64,000 bases of DNA from an uncultured Carboxylicivirga sp. (GTDB taxonomy: Bacteria; Bacteroidota; Bacteroidia; Bacteroidales; Marinilabiliaceae). A program made the position numbers and the translations under genes. The stretch lies in NCBI RefSeq assembly GCF_963674565.1, contig NZ_OY771430.1, forward strand, positions 2,976,001 to 3,040,000, in the 5' to 3' direction. The notes under the pieces were generated by a model. That model did no database searches, was not told where the DNA came from, and worked only from the letters and a program-made list of their open reading frames with translations. Of the stretch, positions 37,029-46,925 are shown piece after piece (the first letter of the stretch is position 1; every line of letters starts with the position of its first letter).

Positions 37029-38366
37029 CTACATTTCAACATCTTTCTCATCAAAGATGGTCTCAATCTTTTTAGTCAAACCACTAAAAAGGTTTCCGGT
37101 CATATAACTACTTTTCTCCTTCTTAGGTTTTTCGCGTTTCATTGACTTATTATTGAAATCCTGTTTCTGAGGCTCTACTTCTCCAAATAACTCAGGTTCA
37201 ATGATTTTACGTTTTGGTCGTTCCATTGCACTTAGCACCAACCCAATACTTGTTGAGTAATTAGGAAGATGCGCCATTTCAGGCAAATTACCTTCGATAA
37301 AACGATCAGGTAATCCCATACGAACATCCAACCCGGTTCGGAATTTAATTAACTGCGGCAGATCTTTCAAAAGAGAACCACCACCAGTTAAGACAATACC
37401 GGCACCCAATTTGTCGTAACATCCCGAGCTCTCTATCTGGAACAAAACGTAATCGATAATTTCTTCCATACGAGCCTGAATAATGTAAGAAAGACTCTTG
37501 AATGAAATTTCCTTAGGTTCCCATCCGGCAACTCCAGGAATGGTTACCACCATGTCCTCACGGGCCATATCTCCTACAGCAGATCCAAATTGGACTTTTA
37601 AAGATTCGGCTTGTTTATACAAAACCGAACAACCTTCTTTTATATCAGACGTCACCACATTACCACCAAAAGGTATAACGGCTGTATGACGTATAATTCC
37701 ATCGTAAAACACAGCAACATCGGTTGTACCTCCGCCAATATCAACCAATACAACACCCGCTTCTTTTTCCTCTTCAGTTAAAACACTTTTTGAAGATGCA
37801 AGCGGCTCAAGAATCAAGTCGTTAAGTTGTAAGGCCACTCTGTGAATACATTTCTCAATATTTTTAACTGAAGCAATACGTCCTAACACAATATGGAAAT
37901 TTCCTTCCAATCGACGTCCTGACATACCTACCGGATTTTTAACTCCAGTTTCGTTATCCACAATGTAATCCTGTGGAATAACATGCATAATTTTTTCACC
38001 AGCCTCAACCGGTATTTTGTAATTATCATCGAACAGTTGGTCCACATCTTTCTGATTAATCTCGAAGCCATTTTCGATAAACCGATAGGCACGATTTCTC
38101 ATACTCTTTATGTGCTGTCCAGCAATACCCACAAACACTTCGGTTAGTGTGATATTTAATTTCTGTTCAATTTTGACAATTACCTGTTTTATTGACGATA
38201 CTGTTTCATCAATATTTAAAACAACCCCACGCTTCACTCCTATTGAAGGCACCTGTTCCATGCCCAACAAACGAAGTTTTCCTTCTTCTGTCTTTCGCCC
38301 TACAATGGCAACAATTTTAGTTGTACCAATATCGATGGCGGCAATTATGTTAGGTTCTTGATTCAT
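37029..38366 (-). CDS. ftsA: FtsA, actin-like membrane tether of FtsZ
   Basis: A 445-residue actin-fold ATPase: AAIDIGTTKIVAIVG (phosphate 1), VDIGGGTTDVAVF (phosphate 2) and GIVLTGGGSLL (adenosine motif), with the SHS2/1C insertion about 85-165. A Lys/Arg-rich linker leads to the C-terminal amphipathic helix (FSGLTKKIETIF) that binds the inner membrane. It links FtsZ polymers to the membrane and other divisome proteins. It begins 4 bases after ftsQ. Confidence 0.97.
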   Translation of the reverse strand: MNQEPNIIAAIDIGTTKIVAIVGRKTEEGKLRLLGMEQVPSIGVKRGVVLNIDETVSSIKQVIVKIEQKLNITLTEVFVGIAGQHIKSMRNRAYRFIENGFEINQKDVDQLFDDNYKIPVEAGEKIMHVIPQDYIVDNETGVKNPVGMSGRRLEGNFHIVLGRIASVKNIEKCIHRVALQLNDLILEPLASSKSVLTEEEKEAGVVLVDIGGGTTDVAVFYDGIIRHTAVIPFGGNVVTSDIKEGCSVLYKQAESLKVQFGSAVGDMAREDMVVTIPGVAGWEPKEISFKSLSYIIQARMEEIIDYVLFQIESSGCYDKLGAGIVLTGGGSLLKDLPQLIKFRTGLDVRMGLPDRFIEGNLPEMAHLPNYSTSIGLVLSAMERPKRKIIEPELFGEVEPQKQDFNNKSMKREKPKKEKSSYMTGNLFSGLTKKIETIFDEKDVEM

Positions 38367-38370
38367 ACAA

Positions 38371-39099
38371 CTATGCTTTTGTGCAAACGACTTGTCCTTT
38401 ATACTTTAAGTTGACTCTTTTATACAAATTCCATTCACGGGAATCCCATCCCGATTTATACAATGCTTTCAGGTTACGAAATTTATTTTCCATCCGATCA
38501 ATTCCTCCAAATTCAATCAGGTGATCACCCACCCTTGGAACCAAAATAAATTCACCTTTATCATTCACATAAACCTGTTCGATCTGGGCTCTTAAAAACG
38601 AATCGTTAATAATAGCCTGAGATATCATTATCAAATCATCTCTCGAATCAAGTTTATTTAAATGACCATTCGCAACCAAAGTATGTGCGGTATGATTTTT
38701 AAACAATGGCATCTTAGTACCTTTTGTATCGAGGTAGTAAGATGAATTACCTTCAAAAACACGCAACATTGGTTCGCGCTGCGAAATATCAATATGAAGC
38801 GCACCACCATAGGTAAAATACACTTCGCAACTTTCAATCGCCGGATGCTTCCTGAAAAAGATTTCCATATCCTCACAGTTCACATCACTAATTCTTCTTC
38901 CAAGTATGCCCGGATATTTTTCCAGAGCAATATCGGTTATTTCTTCACTGTTGATAAAACGGTTCTGAACACTGTCGCAGATTGCAGGAACAATCTCACC
39001 ACAAACCAATTGACTCTTACCAACCGACACAAAGGAGAAGATGATAGGGAAATAAATTACCACTACCAGAATTAAAACTATGTTTTTCCACTTCTTCAT
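38371..39099 (-). CDS. ftsQ: FtsQ, divisome membrane protein
   Basis: A 242-residue bitopic protein: a short cytosolic start (MKKWKN), one membrane helix about 7-25, then a POTRA domain (NRFINSEEITDIALEKYPGILGRRISDVNCEDMEIFFRKHPAIE) and a FtsQ/DivIB beta domain. Sequence conservation is low, as usual for FtsQ, and the assignment rests partly on its place between murC and ftsA. Confidence 0.87.
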   Translation of the reverse strand: MKKWKNIVLILVVVIYFPIIFSFVSVGKSQLVCGEIVPAICDSVQNRFINSEEITDIALEKYPGILGRRISDVNCEDMEIFFRKHPAIESCEVYFTYGGALHIDISQREPMLRVFEGNSSYYLDTKGTKMPLFKNHTAHTLVANGHLNKLDSRDDLIMISQAIINDSFLRAQIEQVYVNDKGEFILVPRVGDHLIEFGGIDRMENKFRNLKALYKSGWDSREWNLYKRVNLKYKGQVVCTKA

Positions 39100-39194
39100 G
39101 TTCTCAAAACACCCATTATACCGTTTAAATATAGCTTTTTCAGCCTTTCAACTACCGAAAATATTTCAATAGTTATTAACAATTTGTCAAAAGC

Positions 39195-40583
39195 CTATTC
39201 ATTGAGGATGAATAGTTTTAAAAGCCCTTCCAAATCATCTGTAAGCTTATCTATATCGCCTGCTCCAAGAGTTAAAATAACCTCCGGAACATCACTCTTT
39301 AACTCTTCTTTTAAATCATCAAATTTCAACAACTTAACTTTTTTAAGTTGCATCCTGTCTACTATCATTTGAGACGTAACACCTTCAATTGGCTCCTCCC
39401 TTGCAGGATAAATATCCAGCAGAAATACCCTGTCGCATTTATCCAAAGCTTCTGCAAATCCATCTGCAAAGTCTCTTGTTCGTGTGAATAAATGAGGCTG
39501 AAAAACAACAGTAAGTTGCTTATTCGGATACAAAGCACGAACAGATGCAACCGTCGCATTTATCTCTTCAGGATGATGAGCATAATCATCAATATAAACC
39601 AGGTTTTCTTCTCTGATTCTATATTCAAACCTTCTTTTTATCCCTTTAAAATTTGGTAATGCATCTCTGATTTCATCTTCGTCAACACCGGCCAGGAGGG
39701 CCAAACCAATCGCACCAACTGCATTTTCGACATTTAACAAACCAGGCACTCCCATCCTTAGATGATGAATCTTACCAAATGGAGTTCTCAGACTAAACTT
39801 ATACAAACCATCTACCAGCTTCAGATTAAAAGGATAGAAATCACCTTCTTCCTTTGCTGAATAGGTAAAGACTTCAACATCATCATCTGGCAATTCCAGC
39901 GGAAGACCTTCTTTATACAACAGAGCTCCACCAGGAGTAATCAATTGCACAAACTCATTAAATGCCTCGTAAACTTTCGAAGCCTCTCCATAAATGTCCA
40001 GATGATCGGCATCCATCGCCGAAACCAATGCCAGATGCGGAGTAAGCTGCAAAAACGAACGATCAAACTCATCAGCTTCCATCACCACATAAGAAGAATG
40101 ATCATCGTGCAGAAAATTGGTAGCATAATTTCTCGTAATTCCCCCTAAAAAAGCATTACACCCCACTTCTGACTGCTTCATCAAATGAGCCGTCATGCTC
40201 GATATAGTTGTCTTACCATGTGTTCCGGCAACGCATACACCTTCCATTCCACGGGTTAACAGACCTAATACCTCAGCTCGTTTTTTTACCTGAAAATTAT
40301 TCTTCCTAAAATATTGTAATTCAGCATGAGTAGATTGAACAGCCGGAGTATAAACCACCAAACAAGATTGCTTATCTTTAAATTGTTGTGGCATACCTTC
40401 AACATCATCATCAAAACGAACCTCAATCCCCTCTTGCTTTAAAGTATCAGTTAACGGAGTTGGAGTCCGATCATAACCTGCAACATTCATTCCCTGCTGT
40501 TTAAAAAAACGAGCCAAGGCACTCATGCCAATTCCTCCTATTCCAATAAAATAAACACTTTGTATGTCTTTCAACTTCAACAT
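39195..40583 (-). CDS. murC: MurC, UDP-N-acetylmuramate-L-alanine ligase
   Basis: A 462-residue Mur ligase adding the first amino acid, L-Ala, to UDP-MurNAc. IGIGGIGMSALARF is the N-terminal nucleotide-fold signature, AGTHGKTTISSM the P-loop, and YAHHPEEI the ligase C-domain motif. It abuts murG with no intergenic base and is followed by a 95-base gap before ftsQ, the longest gap within the cluster. Confidence 0.97.
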   Translation of the reverse strand: MLKLKDIQSVYFIGIGGIGMSALARFFKQQGMNVAGYDRTPTPLTDTLKQEGIEVRFDDDVEGMPQQFKDKQSCLVVYTPAVQSTHAELQYFRKNNFQVKKRAEVLGLLTRGMEGVCVAGTHGKTTISSMTAHLMKQSEVGCNAFLGGITRNYATNFLHDDHSSYVVMEADEFDRSFLQLTPHLALVSAMDADHLDIYGEASKVYEAFNEFVQLITPGGALLYKEGLPLELPDDDVEVFTYSAKEEGDFYPFNLKLVDGLYKFSLRTPFGKIHHLRMGVPGLLNVENAVGAIGLALLAGVDEDEIRDALPNFKGIKRRFEYRIREENLVYIDDYAHHPEEINATVASVRALYPNKQLTVVFQPHLFTRTRDFADGFAEALDKCDRVFLLDIYPAREEPIEGVTSQMIVDRMQLKKVKLLKFDDLKEELKSDVPEVILTLGAGDIDKLTDDLEGLLKLFILNE

Positions 40584-41684
40584 CTACTTCTTGCTTTTAC
40601 CTAAGTTGATAACTTCCTTTGCTATTTCTTTAGCTGCATCAGGCTTTGCCAATTTCTTTATATTCTCAGCCAGATTACTGATCAGATGTTCATCCAACGC
40701 TAATTGAGATGCTTCATGAATAATCCCTTTCACCTCACTATCCTTTACAATCATAGCTGCATCTTTTTCAACCAAAGCCATTGCATTTTTTGTCTGATGA
40801 TCTTCCGAAACATTGGGAGAAGGCACAAAAATGGTTGGCTTACCTAAAATGGCAAGTTCAGATATCGTTCCTGCACCGGCTCGTGAAACAACCACATCAG
40901 CCATTGCAAAAGCCATATCCATACGACTTATAAAATCAGTTACAATAACTCTATTCTTCAGACTTTCCGGCAGACCAGCCTTCATCTCTTCAAAATAAAA
41001 TTTACCAGTTTGCCAAATTAGCTGACACTCTTCGGGCAACTGATCAATACCATGCAAAATTCCATTATTTACAGAACGTGCACCCAGACTTCCGCCAATC
41101 ACCAATATTGTTTTTTTCTCCGGATCTAACTTCCAGAATTCGGCAGCCTCTTTTCTATCTACCCATGTAATCAAATTACTTCTTACAGGATTACCTGTTA
41201 ATATTATTTTTTGTGCTTCAAAGAAGCGATCCATCTTATCGTAAGCCACACAAATTTTTGCCGCTTTTCTCGCCAAAATCCGGTTTGTTACGCCGGGAAA
41301 AGAATTCTGTTCCTGCAACAAACAAGGGACACCTTTTTGAGAAGCCACTCTCAAAACAGGACCACTGGCGTAACCTCCAACCCCAACTGCTACATCAGGA
41401 TTAAATTCTTTAACTACCGAACGAGCTTTAGCCAAACTTTTAATCAACTTTAAGGGAAAGGATAAATTTTTAAGAGTGACCTTTCGTTGCAATCCGGCAA
41501 CCGGTAATCCAACAATCTCATAACCAGCCTCAGGTACTTTCTCCATCTCCATTTTACCCTGAGCTCCTACAAATAGAATTTTTGCATCAGGTAGTTGCTC
41601 TTTTACCGCATTGGCAATAGATATAGCAGGGAAGATATGACCTCCGGTCCCACCACCGCTGATTATTACTTTTAATTCGCTCAT
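40584..41684 (-). CDS. murG: MurG, lipid II-forming GlcNAc transferase
   Basis: A 366-residue GT28 enzyme that adds GlcNAc to lipid I at the cytosolic face. GGTGGHIFPA near the N-terminus, GVGGYASGPVLR, and VVSRAGAGTISELAILGKPTIFVPSP are the MurG signatures. Its ATG overlaps the ftsW stop by 4 bases (41681-41684), indicating translational coupling. Confidence 0.97.
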   Translation of the reverse strand: MSELKVIISGGGTGGHIFPAISIANAVKEQLPDAKILFVGAQGKMEMEKVPEAGYEIVGLPVAGLQRKVTLKNLSFPLKLIKSLAKARSVVKEFNPDVAVGVGGYASGPVLRVASQKGVPCLLQEQNSFPGVTNRILARKAAKICVAYDKMDRFFEAQKIILTGNPVRSNLITWVDRKEAAEFWKLDPEKKTILVIGGSLGARSVNNGILHGIDQLPEECQLIWQTGKFYFEEMKAGLPESLKNRVIVTDFISRMDMAFAMADVVVSRAGAGTISELAILGKPTIFVPSPNVSEDHQTKNAMALVEKDAAMIVKDSEVKGIIHEASQLALDEHLISNLAENIKKLAKPDAAKEIAKEVINLGKSKK

Positions 41685-42859
41685 TCTTCTTCTGGTTTTT
41701 CTTCAGCCTCCAAAGCTGAACGTTCTTGCATATTATTTCTGCTTACACTCAGTATGGCACCCAAAGCCAAACAGGTAAATAAAGTTGATGTTCCTCCCAT
41801 ACTAACCAAAGGCAACGGCTGTCCGGTTACCGGAAAGACACCTACCGCAACACCCATATTAATAAAAGCCTGAACAGATAGCAAAGTAGCCAAACCAACA
41901 ACCAGAAAGGCCGGAAAAGTTCTTGAACTGGCCCTGACAATCACTCCGGACCGGAATAGCAATATCAGATAAGCCAACATAACCAGTAGAGCTCCTATCA
42001 ATCCAAATTCTTCAGTTATAATAGCATAAACAAAATCACTGTAAGGGTGAGGCAAAAAGTAACGTTGATGACTATTACCCGGACCTTTACCTATAATACC
42101 ACCCGTTGCAATGGCCATTTTTGATCTCTCTGCCTGATAATCGGCAGTTCCTCCAGCATCTTCTTCACTTTCTACATGACGCATTATACGAGCCTTCCAG
42201 GTACTGGCCCTGTGTAAAAAAGGAACATATTCAGCTGAGAAAATAATAACAGTAACAAAAAGCAAAACAGCCGCAACTGTTCCAAGTATATATTTTAACG
42301 ACACCCTTCCAATAAACATTACAATTAAAGCAGAAGCTCCAATTAGTCCAGCCGTTGAAAAGTCTTCTTTAAAAATCAATCCACAAACAATACCCACATG
42401 AATCATGATGGGTTTAAAGGCTTCATCAGCATTTTTATCATCGCGCTGATACTGTGCTAAAATTTTAGCGATATAAATCATCAAAGCCAATTTGGCCAAC
42501 TCCGATGGCTGAAAAGATATACCCACAACAGGTACTGTTAACCAACGACTTGCCTGATTCAAACTCACACCAGTCAGCAAAGTAATGAGCAACAAGGCTT
42601 CCGATAAATACAGAAATACAGATGCAAACCGCGCAAACCATTTGTAATGAAGATGATGAACTCCAATTATAATTCCAATACCCACCATTAAAAATTTGGC
42701 ATGTCGGAAAAGGTAATAAATAGCATTCCCATCATGGTGTTTATAAGCCAGGTTAGCTGTGGCACTGTAAACCACCAGACTTGAGAAGATAGCCAATGCT
42801 ATGATAACGAACCAAATGATTCGATCTCCTTTAATATATTTGCGTAAGGTTTCGTTCAT
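41681..42859 (-). CDS. ftsW: FtsW, SEDS peptidoglycan glycosyltransferase
   Basis: A 392-residue SEDS protein with about ten membrane helices. FQPSELAKLALMIYIA, a DFSTAGLI segment and the C-terminal GQPLPLVSMGGTS motif are diagnostic. It polymerises lipid II at the septum together with the class B PBP encoded upstream (ftsI). It overlaps murG by 4 bases. Confidence 0.96.
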   Translation of the reverse strand: MNETLRKYIKGDRIIWFVIIALAIFSSLVVYSATANLAYKHHDGNAIYYLFRHAKFLMVGIGIIIGVHHLHYKWFARFASVFLYLSEALLLITLLTGVSLNQASRWLTVPVVGISFQPSELAKLALMIYIAKILAQYQRDDKNADEAFKPIMIHVGIVCGLIFKEDFSTAGLIGASALIVMFIGRVSLKYILGTVAAVLLFVTVIIFSAEYVPFLHRASTWKARIMRHVESEEDAGGTADYQAERSKMAIATGGIIGKGPGNSHQRYFLPHPYSDFVYAIITEEFGLIGALLVMLAYLILLFRSGVIVRASSRTFPAFLVVGLATLLSVQAFINMGVAVGVFPVTGQPLPLVSMGGTSTLFTCLALGAILSVSRNNMQERSALEAEEKPEEE

Positions 42860-42868
42860 TTCAATTTC

Positions 42869-44206
42869 TTACAGTTCTCTCACACACTCTTTAAACTGAA
42901 TACCTCTGTCGATATAGCTATTAAATAAATCAAAGCTGGCACATGCCGGAGACAAGAGTACAACATCTCCTTTCTTACCCAGATGATATGCAAGTTCAAC
43001 TGCCTCCTTCATCGATTTGCTCTCTTTAATTGTTGGAATAACATCCTGAAATGATTCAATCAGTTTTGCATTATTTATTCCTAAACAAATCAATGCTCTC
43101 ACTTTGCTTTTGGCAAGAGGCATCAAATCTTCGTAATCATTCCCTTTGTCAACCCCACCTGCTATCCAAACTACAGATTTATTCATACACTCAAGTGCAT
43201 ACCATGTTGAATTTACATTGGTAGCTTTTGAGTCATTAATAAATTCAATCCCCCTTACAGAACACACTTTTTCCAGCCGATGCTCAACCCCTTTAAAGGT
43301 GGTCAGGCTTTCGCGAATAAATGTCTTTTTAATCTTTAAAACCGAAGCAACAATTCCGGCAGCCATCGAATTATAAAGATTATGTTTGCCCTGCAATGAA
43401 AGTTCTTGTGATAAAATACTCATTGTGTCGTGGTTGTAATTAATAATGACCTCGTCATTCGTGACGTATGCCCCACTCTTCAATAAATCTCTTTGAGTGA
43501 AGGGTATCAGGTTAGATTTATAAATATGATTTCCTAATTCTTTACTAATGTTTTCATCATCTTCGCAGTATATAAAGTAATCCTGCTCTGTTTGATTTTG
43601 AAGAATTCGGAATTTACTCTCTATGTATTTTTGCATACTGTACTCATAGCGATCCAGATGATCCGGCGTAATATTCAACAAAACAGCTATATCTGCCTTA
43701 AAGTCAAACATTCCATCTAACTGAAAGCTACTCAACTCTATCACATACCATTCAGGCTTCTTTCCATCAGCAATCTGACGGGCAAGACTGGTTCCAACAT
43801 TTCCAGCCAATTCAACATTTAACCCTGCATTTTTCAGAAGCTCATATATCAATAAAGTAGTTGTTGTTTTACCATTACTACCTGTAATGCATATTGATTT
43901 CGCTTCCATATACCTTCCGGCAAACTCTATCTCTGAAATTACAGGAATACCTTTCGCCCGAGCTTTTGCTACAAGGGGAGCAGTATCCGGTATCCCCGGA
44001 CTTTTCATTATCTCATCAGCCTCTAAAATCTTTTCCTCAGAGTGTTTATTGTCCTCAAATTCAACACCGGCATCATTCAGTTCTTTTTTATGTTCCTGCG
44101 AGATGCTTCCTTTGTCAGAAACAAACACACTCCATCCCTTCTGCACAGCCAACAGAGCTGTACCTACTCCACTCTCACCAGACCCTAGAACAACCAAGCG
44201 TTTCAT
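42869..44206 (-). CDS. murD: MurD, UDP-N-acetylmuramoyl-L-alanine-D-glutamate ligase
   Basis: A 445-residue Mur ligase adding D-Glu. The N-terminal GSGESGVGTALLA fold, P-loop GSNGKTTTTLL, NITPDHLDRY and the C-terminal LLSPACASFDLFNSYIDRG motif are characteristic of MurD. It begins 3 bases after mraY. Confidence 0.97.
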   Translation of the reverse strand: MKRLVVLGSGESGVGTALLAVQKGWSVFVSDKGSISQEHKKELNDAGVEFEDNKHSEEKILEADEIMKSPGIPDTAPLVAKARAKGIPVISEIEFAGRYMEAKSICITGSNGKTTTTLLIYELLKNAGLNVELAGNVGTSLARQIADGKKPEWYVIELSSFQLDGMFDFKADIAVLLNITPDHLDRYEYSMQKYIESKFRILQNQTEQDYFIYCEDDENISKELGNHIYKSNLIPFTQRDLLKSGAYVTNDEVIINYNHDTMSILSQELSLQGKHNLYNSMAAGIVASVLKIKKTFIRESLTTFKGVEHRLEKVCSVRGIEFINDSKATNVNSTWYALECMNKSVVWIAGGVDKGNDYEDLMPLAKSKVRALICLGINNAKLIESFQDVIPTIKESKSMKEAVELAYHLGKKGDVVLLSPACASFDLFNSYIDRGIQFKECVREL

Positions 44207-44209
44207 TTC

Positions 44210-45442
44210 TTATCTGACTTTTAAGGTTACAATAGTTAATACTGCCAATATGATACCGATTATCCAGAATCGGGTAACTATCTTCGACTCTGTATATCCT
44301 TTTTTCTGATAATGATGATGTAAAGGAGCCATCTTAAAGATGCGTCGTCCTTCTCCGTATTTCCTTTTGGTATATTTAAACCAGCTAACCTGCATCATTA
44401 CAGATACATTCTCAACCAGGAATATCCCACATAGAATTGGAATTAAAAGCTCAATCCGTAGCAGAATGGCAAAAACAGCAATGATTCCACCTAAAGTCAA
44501 ACTACCTGTATCACCCATAAAAACCTGAGCTGGAAAAGAGTTATACCACAAAAAGCCGACCGTTGCACCAATAAAGGCAGCAATAAAAACAACCAACTCT
44601 TCCGAATTGGGTATATACATGATATTCAGGTAATCAGCATAGATAATATTACTCGACAGATAGGCAAAAACACCTAATGTCGTTCCTATAATCGCGGACG
44701 TACCCGTTGCCAACCCATCGAGTCCATCCGTAATATTGGCTCCATTGGAAACGGCAGTAATTATAAAAATAACAGCAACAGCAAAAATCAACCAACCCCA
44801 TTTTTCAGCCTGATCACCCAAAAACCAAACAACTTTTGAGTAGTTAAACCGATTATTCTTAAGAAATGGAATATTGGTAACAGTTGACTTTGTATCTTTT
44901 GTAGCAATTCGTTCAACCATCGTTCCATCTTCAGCCTGAACAGTGATTGTTTCATCTGGAATTCTTTCTCTTACAAAAACATCATCACTTGCGAATAAAG
45001 TAATGGCAACAATTAAACCTAAACCAACCTGTCCTGCAATCTTGAACCTTCCGGCTAATCCTTCTTTGTCTTTTTTGAAAACCTTGATATAATCATCAAT
45101 AAAACCAATGGTACCTAACCAAAGCGTAGAAATAATCATTAACAGGATATATACATTATCCAGTTTACTAAGTAATAGAACTGGAACCAGTATGGCAGCA
45201 ATAATTATCACACCTCCCATGGTTGGTGTTCCTTTTTTTGCATACTGACCTTCGAGACCTAAATCACGAACAACCTCTCCGATTTGTTGCTTTTGAAGAA
45301 GTTTGATTACTTTTTTACCAATTATGGCACCGAATAATAAAGCAATAATAACTGCTAAACCTGCACGAAAAGAGATGTATTGAAAAACTCCAGCTCCGGG
45401 AAAGTTTAATGTTTCAAGATATTTAAACAAATAGTACAACAT
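44210..45442 (-). CDS. mraY: MraY, phospho-N-acetylmuramoyl-pentapeptide transferase
   Basis: A 410-residue enzyme making lipid I on undecaprenyl phosphate, with ten predicted helices. KKGTPTMGGVIII, GFIDDYIKVFKK and NITDGLDGLATG are catalytic motifs; the C-terminal APLHHHYQKKG supplies the HHH motif. It is about 50 residues longer than the E. coli enzyme because of an extramembrane insertion around residues 160-205 (RERIPDETITVQAEDGTM), as seen in Bacteroidetes. Confidence 0.97.
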   Translation of the reverse strand: MLYYLFKYLETLNFPGAGVFQYISFRAGLAVIIALLFGAIIGKKVIKLLQKQQIGEVVRDLGLEGQYAKKGTPTMGGVIIIAAILVPVLLLSKLDNVYILLMIISTLWLGTIGFIDDYIKVFKKDKEGLAGRFKIAGQVGLGLIVAITLFASDDVFVRERIPDETITVQAEDGTMVERIATKDTKSTVTNIPFLKNNRFNYSKVVWFLGDQAEKWGWLIFAVAVIFIITAVSNGANITDGLDGLATGTSAIIGTTLGVFAYLSSNIIYADYLNIMYIPNSEELVVFIAAFIGATVGFLWYNSFPAQVFMGDTGSLTLGGIIAVFAILLRIELLIPILCGIFLVENVSVMMQVSWFKYTKRKYGEGRRIFKMAPLHHHYQKKGYTESKIVTRFWIIGIILAVLTIVTLKVR

Positions 45443-45451
45443 TGGCTTTAA

Positions 45452-46909
45452 TTATTCTGCGTTAAAAATTTCGTTTACAATTTCCCGATCATCAAAGTGA
45501 TTTCTTACACCTTTGATTTCCTGATAAGTTTCATGACCTTTACCCGCCACCAAAATGATATCTCCTGGTTGAGCAACGATACAGGCTGTTCTGATTGCTT
45601 CTTTCCGATCGACAATCGACAGCACTTTAATACGTTCTTTGAAAGAAACCCCTTTCATCATTTGCTCTATTATTTCAGCAGGATCCTCACTTCGTGGATT
45701 ATCTGAAGTTAGAATCACACGAGAACTACCCTGAACCGCTTCTTTAGCCATTTCGGGTCGTTTCATCGGATCACGATCACCGCCTGCTCCAACAACTGTA
45801 ATTAATTGTTGCTGCCCTTGACGTACCAGATTAATGGTTGCTATCACATTTTTTAGTGCATCAGGAGTGTGAGCATAGTCAACAACAGCTGTTTTTCCTG
45901 TTTTTGAACGAATAGTCTCAAAACGACCATCAACCGATTTAAGTTGGCTCAATGCAACTAGTGCTTCCATTTTATCAAACCCCAATAAAACAGCAGCACC
46001 ATATACGGCTAAGAGGTTTTGTGCATTAAAATGACCAACAAACTGAGTCCATATCTCATGCCCGTCTACCTCCAACTGCATGCCCTCAAACATACTTTCA
46101 ATAATCTTAGCCTTAAAAGTTCCCATCCCTTTAATGGAATAGGTATTCTTTTCTGCCCTGGTATTTTGCATCATTACCATGCCATTCTTATCATCTGCAT
46201 TCACAAGGCAAAAGGCTTCTTTATCCAGATTATCGAAGAAGGATTTTTTAGCCTCAATATAGGCTTTAAAGGTTTTATGATAGTCTAAATGATCGTGCGT
46301 AATATTGGTAAATAAGGCTCCATCGAACTGTAAACCAGCCACCCTGTTTTGATCGAGCGAATGCGAACTTACTTCCATAAAGCAATAATCACAGCCAGCT
46401 TCCACCATTTGAGCCATTAAACTATTTAAAGCAACAGCATCAGGTGTTGTATGGGTCGCTTGTATTTCTTCTGAACCGATATAATTTGCAACAGTTGAAA
46501 ACAACCCGGCTTTATATCCGAGAGCTGTGACCAACTTATAAAGTAAAGTAGCAATAGTAGTTTTTCCGTTAGTACCGGTTACGCCTACCAACTTAAATTT
46601 CCTTGATGGATAATCATAAAAAGCGGATGCCATCTTACCCAAAGCAAGTGAACTATTCTCAACCACTACAATGATAGCATCTTCAGGATATGATTCAGGT
46701 GTTTTTTCACAGATAATACATCTGCATCCGGCTTCCAGAACCTGCTTTATATATTGATGTCCGTCATTAACAGTACCTTTAACTGCAACAAATGCCGAAC
46801 CCTCTTTGGCTTTTCTTGAATCGAAGCAAATATTAGTTATCTCAACATCACTTTCGTTAATGATATTGACAACCTCAACCTCTCTTAATATTTTATTTAA
46901 ACTTCTCAC
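45452..46909 (-). CDS. murE: MurE, UDP-MurNAc-tripeptide ligase (meso-DAP type)
   Basis: A 485-residue Mur ligase adding the third peptide residue. The P-loop is GTNGKTTIATLL and THDHLDYH is a family motif. The substrate-selecting motif reads DNPRSEDP, the DNPR form that specifies meso-diaminopimelate over lysine, so the wall should be mDAP-type. It lies between ftsI and mraY; the usual neighbour murF is absent here. Confidence 0.96.
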   Translation of the reverse strand: MRSLNKILREVEVVNIINESDVEITNICFDSRKAKEGSAFVAVKGTVNDGHQYIKQVLEAGCRCIICEKTPESYPEDAIIVVVENSSLALGKMASAFYDYPSRKFKLVGVTGTNGKTTIATLLYKLVTALGYKAGLFSTVANYIGSEEIQATHTTPDAVALNSLMAQMVEAGCDYCFMEVSSHSLDQNRVAGLQFDGALFTNITHDHLDYHKTFKAYIEAKKSFFDNLDKEAFCLVNADDKNGMVMMQNTRAEKNTYSIKGMGTFKAKIIESMFEGMQLEVDGHEIWTQFVGHFNAQNLLAVYGAAVLLGFDKMEALVALSQLKSVDGRFETIRSKTGKTAVVDYAHTPDALKNVIATINLVRQGQQQLITVVGAGGDRDPMKRPEMAKEAVQGSSRVILTSDNPRSEDPAEIIEQMMKGVSFKERIKVLSIVDRKEAIRTACIVAQPGDIILVAGKGHETYQEIKGVRNHFDDREIVNEIFNAE

Positions 46910-46925
46910 TTCTCAGATTTAATAT